From contig JAOZTQ010000116.1 in NCBI GenBank assembly GCA_029939085.1, forward strand, positions 1-5,098: a stretch of 5,098 nucleotides of DNA. Reading direction: 5' to 3'. The DNA is from Candidatus Nanopelagicales bacterium (lineage in GTDB: Bacteria > Actinomycetota > Actinomycetes > S36-B12 > GCA-2699445). This document shows positions 1-5,098 of this stretch, piece by piece (the stretch's first letter is position 1; every line of letters begins with the position of its first letter). The notes under the pieces were generated by a model. That model was not told where the DNA came from. It did not search any database and saw nothing but the letters and a program-made list of their open reading frames with translations. The translations under genes were made by a program, and so were the position numbers.

Positions 1-3
1 TGA

Positions 4-222
4 CTCTCTGGTGCACACATTGTCGGTGATTTAAGCGTCCTTGCCAGAGCGGCGGATATGAACGTTTCAGCAGGAGACTCTGTGACCGATATCCCGTTAG
101 ATTTGGCGACTGCGGGGATAGTTGGCGCTCTTGGTGCTAAGTCCCGGGATACGGGCAGCAAGGGCAGATTTCAATCTCAGTTCAGCGCCAATCGAGTTCG
201 ACGATTCTTTCAACGGCGCTAG
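4..222 (+). CDS. Possible small or remnant gene, unrecognised
   Basis: An open frame of 72 codons runs from just after a TGA at bases 1-3 to a TAG at 220-222. I do not recognise the product. It looks coding-like: codons often begin with G, and the middle reads as a mixed Ala/Gly/Val/Asp segment (for example HIVGDLSVLARAAD) followed by a basic tail ending NRVRRFFQRR. The only ATG is at 58-60, which would give a 54-residue protein, but no good Shine-Dalgarno sequence precedes it. The stop at 1-3 lies in the same frame, so this could be a short gene, the tail of a gene broken by a stop or frameshift near the window edge, or a chance open frame. The overlapping antisense frame is also open over 3-170, which weakens the case. 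No signal peptide, clear membrane segment or catalytic motif is visible. Confidence 0.3.
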   Translation, partial: LSGAHIVGDLSVLARAADMNVSAGDSVTDIPLDLATAGIVGALGAKSRDTGSKGRFQSQFSANRVRRFFQRR

Positions 223-226
223 TAAA

Positions 227-326
227 TCGACGATTGGTCGACAGCGCCGGCTGTGTCAGGAACTCGAGCCTGATTGAGTCTATTCGGTGTGAACACCAAC
301 TGGGTACTGATAGCCAGCGGGTGCTA
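227..326 (+). other. Run of short inverted repeats in the dnaX leader
   Basis: Between the left-edge open frame and dnaX there are four consecutive small dyads: TCGAC/GTCGA (227-231 and 237-241), TCAGG/CCTGA (256-260 and 269-273), GGTGT/ACACC (286-290 and 293-297, only 2 nt apart) and TAGC/GCTA (311-314 and 323-326). A 9-bp direct repeat TCGACGATT also occurs at 198-206 and 227-235. None is followed by a T-run, so a standard terminator is not supported. The GGTGT-GA-ACACC dyad looks more like a protein-binding site than an RNA hairpin because its loop is too short. Stems this short can arise by chance. Apart from these repeats and the -10-like element further on, I see nothing in 223-361. Confidence 0.25.
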
Positions 327-349
327 ACTCGGAATGACGCGGGAGAGCG

Positions 350-355
350 TAGCCT
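350..355 (+). promoter_or_regulatory. Possible -10 element for a leaderless dnaX transcript
   Basis: The hexamer TAGCCT fits the actinobacterial -10 pattern TANNNT and ends 6 nt before the A of the dnaX ATG. That is the spacing expected if transcription starts at the initiation codon. It fits the absence of a usable Shine-Dalgarno sequence: the only purine-rich run, GGGAG at 341-345, is 16 nt from the ATG. No convincing -35 hexamer is seen at the right distance, so the call is tentative. Confidence 0.3.
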
Positions 356-361
356 GTCTAC

Positions 362-2236
362 ATGAGTCTGGCGCTGTATCGAACTTACCGACCCGGTCGG
401 CTGAGTGAGGTCGTCGGCCAAGACCATGTCACTGAGCCCCTCGCTCGGGCTTTGGATCAGGGGAAGATCCATCATGCTTACCTGCTGAGCGGTCCACGTG
501 GCTGCGGTAAGACCTCAACAGCCCGAATTCTGGCTCGATCCTTGCTATGTCAAGAGGGCCCGACTTCCGAACCTTGCGGTGAGTGCGAGTTCTGTACGGC
601 GCTATCGCCTAATGGCCCGGGCCTAGTGGATGTCATTGAACTGGATGCTGCCAGTCATGGCGGTGTCGACGATACGCGTGACTTGCGTGAACGTGCCGTC
701 TTTGTACCAGCCCAGGCACGTTTCAAGATTTACATAATCGATGAGGCGCACATGGTCAGTAAGGACGGCTTCAATGCCCTCCTCAAACTGATCGAAGAAC
801 CGCCGGAACACGTCAAATTCATCTTTGCCACCACCGAAGTCGACAAGGTGCTCCCAACAATTCGATCTCGTACTTTCAACTACGCCTTTCGACTAGTCCC
901 GGTGCGGCAACTCCAGGACAATCTGGCAAGAATCTGTGCGGCTGAGGAAGTGGCTTTCGAACCTGAAGCTTTGGCCCTCATCACTCGTGCTAGTGGCGGC
1001 AGCGTCAGGGATGCGCAGAGCATCATGGGTCAGTTAATTGCTGGTGCCGGCCCCCAGGGACTCACGCAGTCGGCTGTGGCCGAGCAACTGGGGGTTACCG
1101 ATGGTCATCTTTTGGATGAGTCGGTGACAGCGATCGCTGCCCACGATGGCCAGGCTCTCTTTGCCACGGTAACTACCGTCGTTGAATCAGGTCACGATGT
1201 GCGTCGATTCGTCACAGATCTGCTGCACCGATTCCGTGACCTACTGTTGCTGCGACATGGGGGAGATTCAGCAACTGCCGAGGCATTGGAGATCTCGCCG
1301 GATCAGCGCCGGTTATTGGCTGAACAAGCCGAACAGTTTGGTCCCACGGAGCTAACCCGCTTCGCGGAGATCATCAACACTGGGCTTAGCCAGCTGAAGG
1401 GGTCCACATCACCGCGACTCCAGCTCGAGATTCTCGCGGCCCGGCTGTTGGTGCCGGCGACCGAGGTGGACGCCGAGTCAACGTTGTCTCGTATTGATGT
1501 CTTGGAACGGCGGTTGTCAATCCTCGCAAACGCTCCAGTAGTCGGTACTAATGCCGCAACTGTTGCGACAACCACGGAGCAGCAGGCAGAGAAGCTCGAA
1601 CCAGCAGTTCCGGCCGAGAAAACGAAGACAACACCGAAAGCAGTGGCGAAAAAGACTAAGCCCCCAGCGAAGCCGAGTCGTACAGCGGCTAAAGCGGCGC
1701 CACCGCCGAAACCCAAGTTGGCCAGCAGTGTTTCGGCGAAGCAAGATAGCGATCCGCAGCCGGCGTCGCCACGGATGCAGGAAACCGCTAGTCCCCCCGA
1801 AACTGATGAAGTCGAGTCAGCTGCTCAGCAGGTGGGTCGCGATGGGCCTGAATCATCCGACAGCTTGGATCAAGTGCGGGAGATCTGGGACCAAGTGCAA
1901 CAGCAGATACAGCAGCGTAGTCGTGTGGCTGCTGCCGTTTGGGATGGTGCAGTCCCGGTGAGCGTCGTGGCTGGGCGGCTCCGAGTGGAGGTCCCGACAG
2001 CCGGACAGGTGAAATCCATTTCGCGCAGTGGACGGGATGTAATGCTGCACACCGTCCTGGCCGAATCATTCGGAATTGATCTCACCGTTGAAGCGGTGGA
2101 AGCTTCCTCAGAACTGGATGCCGTCGGAGAACCATCTGATTCGGATCCCGACCTCGCGGACTCAGATCTTGACAGTGTGGATCTTCTCAAGGAGAAGTTG
2201 GGTGCTGTTGCTATCGGCGAAATTGAGGGTGGCTAA
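362..2236 (+). CDS. dnaX: DNA polymerase III subunits gamma and tau
   Basis: DnaX is the ATP-driven motor of the clamp loader, which opens the beta sliding clamp and places it on primed DNA in the replisome. The 624-residue product begins ALYRTYRP, typical of the family. It has a Walker A loop GPRGCGKTS (44-52), the DnaX zinc module with Cys63, Cys72, Cys75 and Cys78, Walker B with DEAH (127-130), and the TIRSRT segment (166-171) in place of the SRC arginine-finger motif. The oligomerisation domain follows to about residue 370. A Lys/Ala/Pro-rich linker (about 392-460) leads to a tau-type C-terminal domain (about 502-582), an acidic stretch (about 590-607) and the conserved ending LLKEKLGAVAI. 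The start is firm: an in-frame TAG lies at 350-352, and the ATG places the conserved N-terminus correctly. recR follows 2 nt after the stop, indicating an operon. A possible frameshift site lies at codons 430-431. Confidence 0.97.
   Translation: MSLALYRTYRPGRLSEVVGQDHVTEPLARALDQGKIHHAYLLSGPRGCGKTSTARILARSLLCQEGPTSEPCGECEFCTALSPNGPGLVDVIELDAASHGGVDDTRDLRERAVFVPAQARFKIYIIDEAHMVSKDGFNALLKLIEEPPEHVKFIFATTEVDKVLPTIRSRTFNYAFRLVPVRQLQDNLARICAAEEVAFEPEALALITRASGGSVRDAQSIMGQLIAGAGPQGLTQSAVAEQLGVTDGHLLDESVTAIAAHDGQALFATVTTVVESGHDVRRFVTDLLHRFRDLLLLRHGGDSATAEALEISPDQRRLLAEQAEQFGPTELTRFAEIINTGLSQLKGSTSPRLQLEILAARLLVPATEVDAESTLSRIDVLERRLSILANAPVVGTNAATVATTTEQQAEKLEPAVPAEKTKTTPKAVAKKTKPPAKPSRTAAKAAPPPKPKLASSVSAKQDSDPQPASPRMQETASPPETDEVESAAQQVGRDGPESSDSLDQVREIWDQVQQQIQQRSRVAAAVWDGAVPVSVVAGRLRVEVPTAGQVKSISRSGRDVMLHTVLAESFGIDLTVEAVEASSELDAVGEPSDSDPDLADSDLDSVDLLKEKLGAVAIGEIEGG
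1648..1659 (+). other. Frameshift-like A5G run with immediate -1 stop in dnaX
   Basis: Codons 429-431 of dnaX read GCG AAA AAG. A -1 slip after AAG would next read GAC TAA, giving a product of 432 residues that ends K-K-D. The E. coli dnaX site is GCA AAA AAG followed in -1 by GAG TGA, giving a 431-residue gamma that ends K-K-E. Here the base before the run is G, so the heptamer is G AAA AAG instead of A AAA AAG, and re-pairing of the P-site tRNA would be imperfect. Downstream, two 5-bp GC-rich hairpins are possible: AGCCG/CGGCT (1671-1675 and 1686-1690) and CGGCG/CGCCG (1695-1699 and 1704-1708). No strong Shine-Dalgarno-like stimulator is seen upstream. AAA AAG is also simply a Lys-Lys pair in a lysine-rich linker. 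Confidence 0.2.
2225..2229 (+). promoter_or_regulatory. Ribosome binding site of recR, inside the dnaX end
   Basis: GAGGG lies within the last codons of dnaX, 9 nt before the recR GTG. It supports the GTG at 2239 as the start and implies coupled translation, since the dnaX stop falls between this site and the recR start. Confidence 0.6.
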
Positions 2237-2238
2237 AG

Positions 2239-2835
2239 GTGTACGAAGGAGCACTTGCCGATCTCATTGAGGAGTTGGGGCGTTTGCCAGGTGTTGGGCC
2301 CAAAAGTGCTCAACGGATCGCCTTCTATCTCCTAGATGCAGACCCCGCTCAGGTGCAGCAGCTTGCACATTCAATAACAGAAGCAAAAGCACGAGTACGG
2401 TTTTGTGGCGAGTGCGGTCGGGCTACTGAATCTGATCCCTGCTCAATTTGCACCGACGAACGTAGAGATGCATCCGTATTGTGCGTTGTGGAGGAGAGCC
2501 GGGACGTCGTTGCAATCGAGCGGACTCGAGAGTTCCGCGGTCGCTATCACGTCTTAGGTGGAGCTATCAGTCCAATCGATGGAGTTGGCCCCAATGACTT
2601 ACGCATTACTGAACTGATGCAGCGATTGGCCGACGGAGTTGTAACTGAAATTATTCTGGCCACCGACCCGAACCTGGAAGGTGAAGCCACGGCTAGTTAT
2701 CTCGCTCGGATGCTGAAAGATATGGATTTATCGGTATCCCGGCTCGCAAGTGGGTTGCCAGTCGGTGGTGATTTGGAGTTTGCTGATGAAGTCACCTTGG
2801 GCCGCGCCTTTGTGGGTCGTCGGACTTTGGGATGA
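2239..2835 (+). CDS. recR: Recombination mediator protein RecR
   Basis: RecR works with RecO (and RecF) to load RecA onto SSB-coated single-stranded DNA during gap repair and recombination. The 198-residue product has the usual family length. Visible parts, in order, are a helix-hairpin-helix DNA-binding segment LGRLPGVGPKSAQRIAF (13-29), a four-cysteine zinc finger (Cys56, Cys59, Cys68, Cys71), and a Toprim domain with the acidic residue Glu85 in VVEES, the YHVLGG segment (103-108) and the ATDPNLEGEA motif (141-150, Asp143, Asn145, Glu147). The C-terminus, with GLPVGGDLEFADEVTLGRA, is also standard. The GTG start gives MYEG, the typical actinobacterial N-terminus. The start lies 2 nt after the dnaX stop, so the two genes share a transcript. 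The gene usually found between them, ybaB/ebfC, is absent. Confidence 0.97.
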   Translation: MYEGALADLIEELGRLPGVGPKSAQRIAFYLLDADPAQVQQLAHSITEAKARVRFCGECGRATESDPCSICTDERRDASVLCVVEESRDVVAIERTREFRGRYHVLGGAISPIDGVGPNDLRITELMQRLADGVVTEIILATDPNLEGEATASYLARMLKDMDLSVSRLASGLPVGGDLEFADEVTLGRAFVGRRTLG

Positions 2836-2879
2836 TGTTAGTTAATCGCCGGATAGCCAGGCGCCGAGAAATAGGTCGC

Positions 2880-2888
2880 GGGAAGGGA
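2880..2888 (+). promoter_or_regulatory. Ribosome binding site of lysC
   Basis: The purine run GGGAAGGGA ends 5 nt before the GTG at 2894. It fixes this GTG as the start, and the encoded protein then begins with the expected short N-terminus MTLIVQKFGGSS. Confidence 0.7.
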
Positions 2889-2893
2889 TTGCA

Positions 2894-4162
2894 GTGACCC
2901 TCATCGTGCAAAAGTTTGGCGGCTCATCAGTCAGCGATGCCGCCTCCATTAAGCGCGTGGCTAGACGTATCGCCGAAACTCGCCGCCAAGGTCATGAGGT
3001 CGTTGTCGTGGTCTCAGCGATGGGAGACACAACAGATGATCTGGTAGATCTCGCTCAACAAGTGAGCCCGCAACCGCCTGGACGGGAAATGGATATGCTC
3101 CTGACGGCGGGGGAACGGATTTCCATGGCTTTGCTCGCCATGGCGATTCATGACAATGGTTTTGAGGCACGTTCCTACACTGGTTCACAAGCTGGTCTCT
3201 TGACAGATTCGACACATGGTCAAGCGCGCATTATCAACGTGACGCCCGGGAGAATTCAGCAGGCGCTGGACGAGGGAGCCGTACCAATTGTGGCTGGTTT
3301 CCAAGGCGTCAGTTACGAGAGCAAGGACATCACCACATTAGGCCGCGGCGGATCTGATACGACTGCTGTGGCGCTTGCCGCAGCCTTAGATGCAGGAGTT
3401 TGTGAGATCTACACAGACGTTGACGGTGTCTTCACCGCCGACCCCAGAGTTGTGGGACGAGCGAGCAAGGTTCCCAGTCTTTCCTACGAGGAAATGCTTG
3501 AGTTGGCCGCCGTGGGAGCGAAAGTTCTCCACTTGCGGTGTGTGGAGTACGCTCGCCGTTACGAAATCCCACTCCACGTGCGTTCCACATTTTCGGCGTC
3601 AGAGGGAACGTGGGTAAGTTCAGAAAGGAACCCTGGAGGACATATGGAACAGCCGATCATCTCTGGAGTAACCGCTGACTTGAATGATGCCAAGATCACC
3701 ATCATCGCGGTACCTGATGAGCCCGGTGTTGCGGCTTCGATTTTCCAGGCCTTAGCGGATGCGGGGGTCAACATTGACATGATTGTGCAAAACGTCAGCG
3801 AAGCCGATACTCGTCGGACCGATGTCACCTTTACCTGTCCAAAGGGTGACTTGGGGCGAGCGATGCAGGCCCTGCTCGACGCCCAAGAGCGCATCGCATT
3901 CGCGAGTTTGGCAAGTGATGAGGACGTTGCAAAGCTTTCGCTGGTGGGCGCCGGAATGAGATCGAACCCCGGCGTGAGTGCGACGTTTTTTCGGGCGTTG
4001 GCAGATTCAGGAGTCAACGTGGAGATGATCTCGACCTCTGAGATTCGCATCTCAGTCGTTACTCGTACCGAACGAGCGGAGGATGCACTCCGAGCAGTGC
4101 ATACGGCTTTTGGACTGGACGCCGATGGTGAAGCAGTGGTGTACGCCGGAACGGGGCGCTAA
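2894..4162 (+). CDS. lysC: Aspartokinase, alpha (full-length) subunit
   Basis: Aspartokinase phosphorylates L-aspartate with ATP, the first step towards lysine, threonine, methionine and diaminopimelate. The 422-residue product matches the 421-residue Corynebacterium LysC alpha. The kinase domain shows KFGGSS (7-12), VVVSAMGDTTDDL (38-50), TAGERIS (71-77), the TTLGRGGSDTT substrate loop (147-157) and YTDVDGVFTADPR (173-185). Two ACT domains follow (about 265-335 and 346-412) and the protein ends EAVVYAGTGR. Feedback control by lysine plus threonine is expected from the family. Ser302 and Thr312 appear to match Corynebacterium Ser301 and Thr311, sites of known feedback-resistant mutations, and both have the sensitive-type residue. 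The 58-nt gap after recR is too short for a lysine riboswitch and shows no clear promoter, so lysC may be read from the dnaX-recR transcript. The usual downstream partner asd is missing. Confidence 0.97.
   Translation: MTLIVQKFGGSSVSDAASIKRVARRIAETRRQGHEVVVVVSAMGDTTDDLVDLAQQVSPQPPGREMDMLLTAGERISMALLAMAIHDNGFEARSYTGSQAGLLTDSTHGQARIINVTPGRIQQALDEGAVPIVAGFQGVSYESKDITTLGRGGSDTTAVALAAALDAGVCEIYTDVDGVFTADPRVVGRASKVPSLSYEEMLELAAVGAKVLHLRCVEYARRYEIPLHVRSTFSASEGTWVSSERNPGGHMEQPIISGVTADLNDAKITIIAVPDEPGVAASIFQALADAGVNIDMIVQNVSEADTRRTDVTFTCPKGDLGRAMQALLDAQERIAFASLASDEDVAKLSLVGAGMRSNPGVSATFFRALADSGVNVEMISTSEIRISVVTRTERAEDALRAVHTAFGLDADGEAVVYAGTGR
3635..3640 (+). promoter_or_regulatory. Internal ribosome binding site for the LysC beta subunit
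   Basis: GGAGGA lies inside the lysC frame, 3 nt before an in-frame ATG at 3644 (4 nt if the core GGAGG is counted). It is the strongest Shine-Dalgarno match I found in the window and decides the start of the beta subunit. Confidence 0.75.
3644..4162 (+). CDS. lysC: Aspartokinase, beta (regulatory) subunit from an internal start
   Basis: This is an in-frame gene within lysC that starts at codon 251 (MEQPIISGV) and shares the lysC stop. The 172-residue product consists of the two ACT domains only. Its length equals that of the Corynebacterium glutamicum LysC beta subunit, which starts at codon 250 and forms an alpha2-beta2 enzyme in which lysine and threonine bind at ACT-domain interfaces. 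The first ACT domain carries DEPGVAASIFQALADAGVNI (275-294 of the full protein) and the second carries SNPGVSATFFRALADSGVNV. The strong ribosome binding site just upstream makes separate translation likely. The product would not be catalytic because it lacks the kinase domain. Confidence 0.8.
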   Translation: MEQPIISGVTADLNDAKITIIAVPDEPGVAASIFQALADAGVNIDMIVQNVSEADTRRTDVTFTCPKGDLGRAMQALLDAQERIAFASLASDEDVAKLSLVGAGMRSNPGVSATFFRALADSGVNVEMISTSEIRISVVTRTERAEDALRAVHTAFGLDADGEAVVYAGTGR

Positions 4163-4188
4163 CCGGACCGAGGTCATCCTGTAATGAA

Positions 4189-4220
4189 AACCCCCGGAAA
4201 CATTGGGGTTTCCGAGGGTT
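4189..4220. terminator. Hairpin terminator between convergent lysC and tRNA-Pro
   Basis: The arms 4189-4201 and 4208-4220 pair over 12 of 13 positions (one C-A mismatch at 4194/4215) around a 6-nt loop. Read on the minus strand, the hairpin ends in TTTT followed by CATT, so it looks like an intrinsic terminator for the tRNA transcript, starting 7 nt after the tRNA 3' end. On the plus strand, 26 nt after lysC, only TT follows the stem, so termination of lysC would be weaker or depend on Rho. Confidence 0.75.
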
Positions 4221-4226
4221 CTAAGC

Positions 4227-4301
<75 letters not shown>

Positions 4302-4312
4302 TGCGCCGGATC

Positions 4313-4318
4313 AGTTTA
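4313..4318 (-). promoter_or_regulatory. Possible -10 element for tRNA-Pro over the upstream stop codon
   Basis: On the minus strand TAAACT fits TANNNT and lies 11 nt before the first base of the tRNA, which would leave a leader of about 4-5 nt. Its first three bases are the TAA stop of the metallophosphoesterase gene. There is no good -35 hexamer 16-18 nt upstream, so the call is weak. Confidence 0.3.
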
Positions 4319-5098
4319 GCCCAGCGGTGGGCCGTCGCTGTAATCGCTCCCGACCAGTGTCAAGAGCACAGCCTCTGGCGGACATGCGAAACGAATAGGT
4401 GCGTACGGTGACTGGCCTAAGCCCGCTGAAACTTGCAACCAGGTCGCGCCAGGCAGTTGTGCAGGATATTGGTGCAGACCCCGCGCCATCTGTCTCGGGA
4501 CATCACAGTTGGTGACGAGGGCCCCATATCCAGGAAGACGAAGCTGACCGCCATGCGTATGCCCGGCCAAAATGAGATCGGCTCCGTCTTCGCTCATTGC
4601 GTCAAGAACTCGGCGATAGGGCGCATGCGTCACACCGAGGCGGAGATCAGCGGTGAAGTCGAAGTTGCCGGCAACTGCGGCGTAGTCATCCAACTCTATG
4701 TGAGGATCATCTACGCCGCGGACGTCGAGAGTTAACTGGCCCAGTTTTAGGTCAGCGCGATGGTTGTCGAGATCAATCCAACCAGCAGCGGTGAGTCCGG
4801 CCACCAGATCTCCCCAAGGAAGAGATTGTCGATTACCCGCTAACTGAGATGGTCCTCGCAAATAACTGGCGGGATTGCCAGGTTTGGGAGCGAAGTAGTC
4901 GTTGCTCCCCAGGACGAAGAGACCCGGAACGTCCAAAAGCGGTGTTAGCGCATCTAGCGCTACTGGAACACTGGCCGGATGAGCGAGGAAATCACCCGTA
5001 GCAACTACGAGATCGGGTTCCCACTCTGCTAAACGAGAGACCCATTGTTTCTTTCTGCCTTGATCAGGCGTCATGTGTAGATCCGAAAGATGCAGCAG
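4316..5098 (-). CDS. Calcineurin-like metallophosphoesterase, 5' end beyond window
   Basis: A two-metal phosphoesterase of the YaeI-like calcineurin superfamily; the substrate is not known. The visible part is 260 residues. The frame stays open to the right edge and already shows the first motif, SDLH (5-8), before the ATG at 5074, so that ATG is internal and the true start lies outside. Numbered from the visible first residue, further motifs are ATGDF (33-37), GSND (64-67) in place of the usual GNHD, VTHAPY (156-161) and GHTHGGQ (179-185), plus RGVDDPH (127-133). The ending SAGLGQSPYAPIRFACPPEA fits actinobacterial members. Relatives often carry a short N-terminal membrane segment, which cannot be checked here. 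The GSND motif loses the canonical metal-binding Asn and catalytic His positions, though an Asn sits one place later. The gene lies 14 nt upstream of tRNA-Pro and may share its terminator. Confidence 0.92.
   Translation of the reverse strand: MLHLSDLHMTPDQGRKKQWVSRLAEWEPDLVVATGDFLAHPASVPVALDALTPLLDVPGLFVLGSNDYFAPKPGNPASYLRGPSQLAGNRQSLPWGDLVAGLTAAGWIDLDNHRADLKLGQLTLDVRGVDDPHIELDDYAAVAGNFDFTADLRLGVTHAPYRRVLDAMSEDGADLILAGHTHGGQLRLPGYGALVTNCDVPRQMARGLHQYPAQLPGATWLQVSAGLGQSPYAPIRFACPPEAVLLTLVGSDYSDGPPLG

Noticed and set aside
2..34. Tail of an upstream gene in another frame, ending DSLVHTLSVI then TAA
   Set aside because: Ten codons at a window edge carry no evidence, and the frame beginning at base 4 is the longer and more coding-like one.
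33..130. tRNA-Ser-like stretch: TTGCCAGAGCGG at 41-52 resembles the D arm of actinobacterial tRNA-Ser
   Set aside because: The D stem does not close, the anticodon stem leaves only a 5-nt loop, there is no T-arm GTTCGA at the right distance, and no 3' acceptor strand matches.
1..361. SRP 4.5S RNA gene (ffs), often found upstream of dnaX in actinobacteria
   Set aside because: The conserved core resembling GTCAGGTCCGGAAGGAAGCA is absent; only a short GTCAGG occurs at 255-260 with no matching context.
182..475. Minus-strand open frame of 97 codons opposite the dnaX start
   Set aside because: It overlaps the conserved dnaX N-terminus, and its composition (Ser/Arg/Leu-rich, no motif) is that of an antisense shadow.
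1303..1744. Minus-strand and alternative plus-strand open frames within the dnaX linker
   Set aside because: They mirror the repetitive Lys/Ala/Pro codons and give low-complexity products with no family resemblance.
2836..2893. Lysine riboswitch upstream of lysC
   Set aside because: The gap is 58 nt, while the L-box aptamer needs roughly 170 nt or more; only a 4-bp CGCC/GGCG stem is visible.
3559..4050. Minus-strand open frame of 163 codons within lysC
   Set aside because: It lies wholly opposite the conserved ACT domains of LysC; long antisense frames are common in genes of this composition.
4335..4363. Perfect TTGACA on the minus strand at 4358-4363 as the tRNA-Pro promoter
   Set aside because: At 16-18 nt spacing the -10 positions read CAGCGA or similar. 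The nearest fair hexamer, TACAGC, is 15 nt away and lacks the final T. The distance to TAAACT is 39 nt.

Overview
The window comes from a bacterial chromosome, most likely a member of the Actinomycetota with only moderate GC content (mid-50s percent by eye). Three things point there: the DnaX, RecR and LysC sequences match actinobacterial versions closely (for example the LysC C-terminus EAVVYAGTGR and the RecR start MYEG); LysC has an internal, well-spaced start for a 172-residue beta subunit, as in Corynebacterium; and GTG starts are frequent. It is a housekeeping region. I see no phage, transposon, CRISPR or defence genes.

Layout: bases 1-361 carry no recognisable gene. They hold one coding-like open frame of 72 residues (4-222, unidentified, preceded by a stop at bases 1-3) and then a leader with a run of short inverted repeats. 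dnaX (362-2236, DNA polymerase III gamma/tau) and recR (2239-2835, recombination mediator) are separated by 2 nt and are almost certainly co-transcribed. lysC (2894-4162, aspartokinase) follows after 58 nt on the same strand and contains the internal beta-subunit gene (3644-4162). On the opposite strand are a tRNA-Pro(CGG) (4228-4301) and, 14 nt upstream of it, the 3' end of a calcineurin-like metallophosphoesterase gene (4316-5098) whose start lies beyond the right edge. A hairpin at 4189-4220 separates the convergent lysC and tRNA transcripts.

The genes fall into replication and repair (dnaX-recR), biosynthesis of the aspartate amino-acid family and of diaminopimelate for the cell wall (lysC), and translation (tRNA-Pro). 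Two familiar partners are missing from their usual places: ybaB/ebfC, normally between dnaX and recR, and asd, normally directly after lysC in actinobacteria.

No clearly new system is present. The observations most worth checking are the missing ybaB, an A5G run in dnaX at almost the same codon as the E. coli frameshift site and with an immediate -1 stop, the unidentified left-edge open frame, and the altered GNHD motif of the phosphoesterase.
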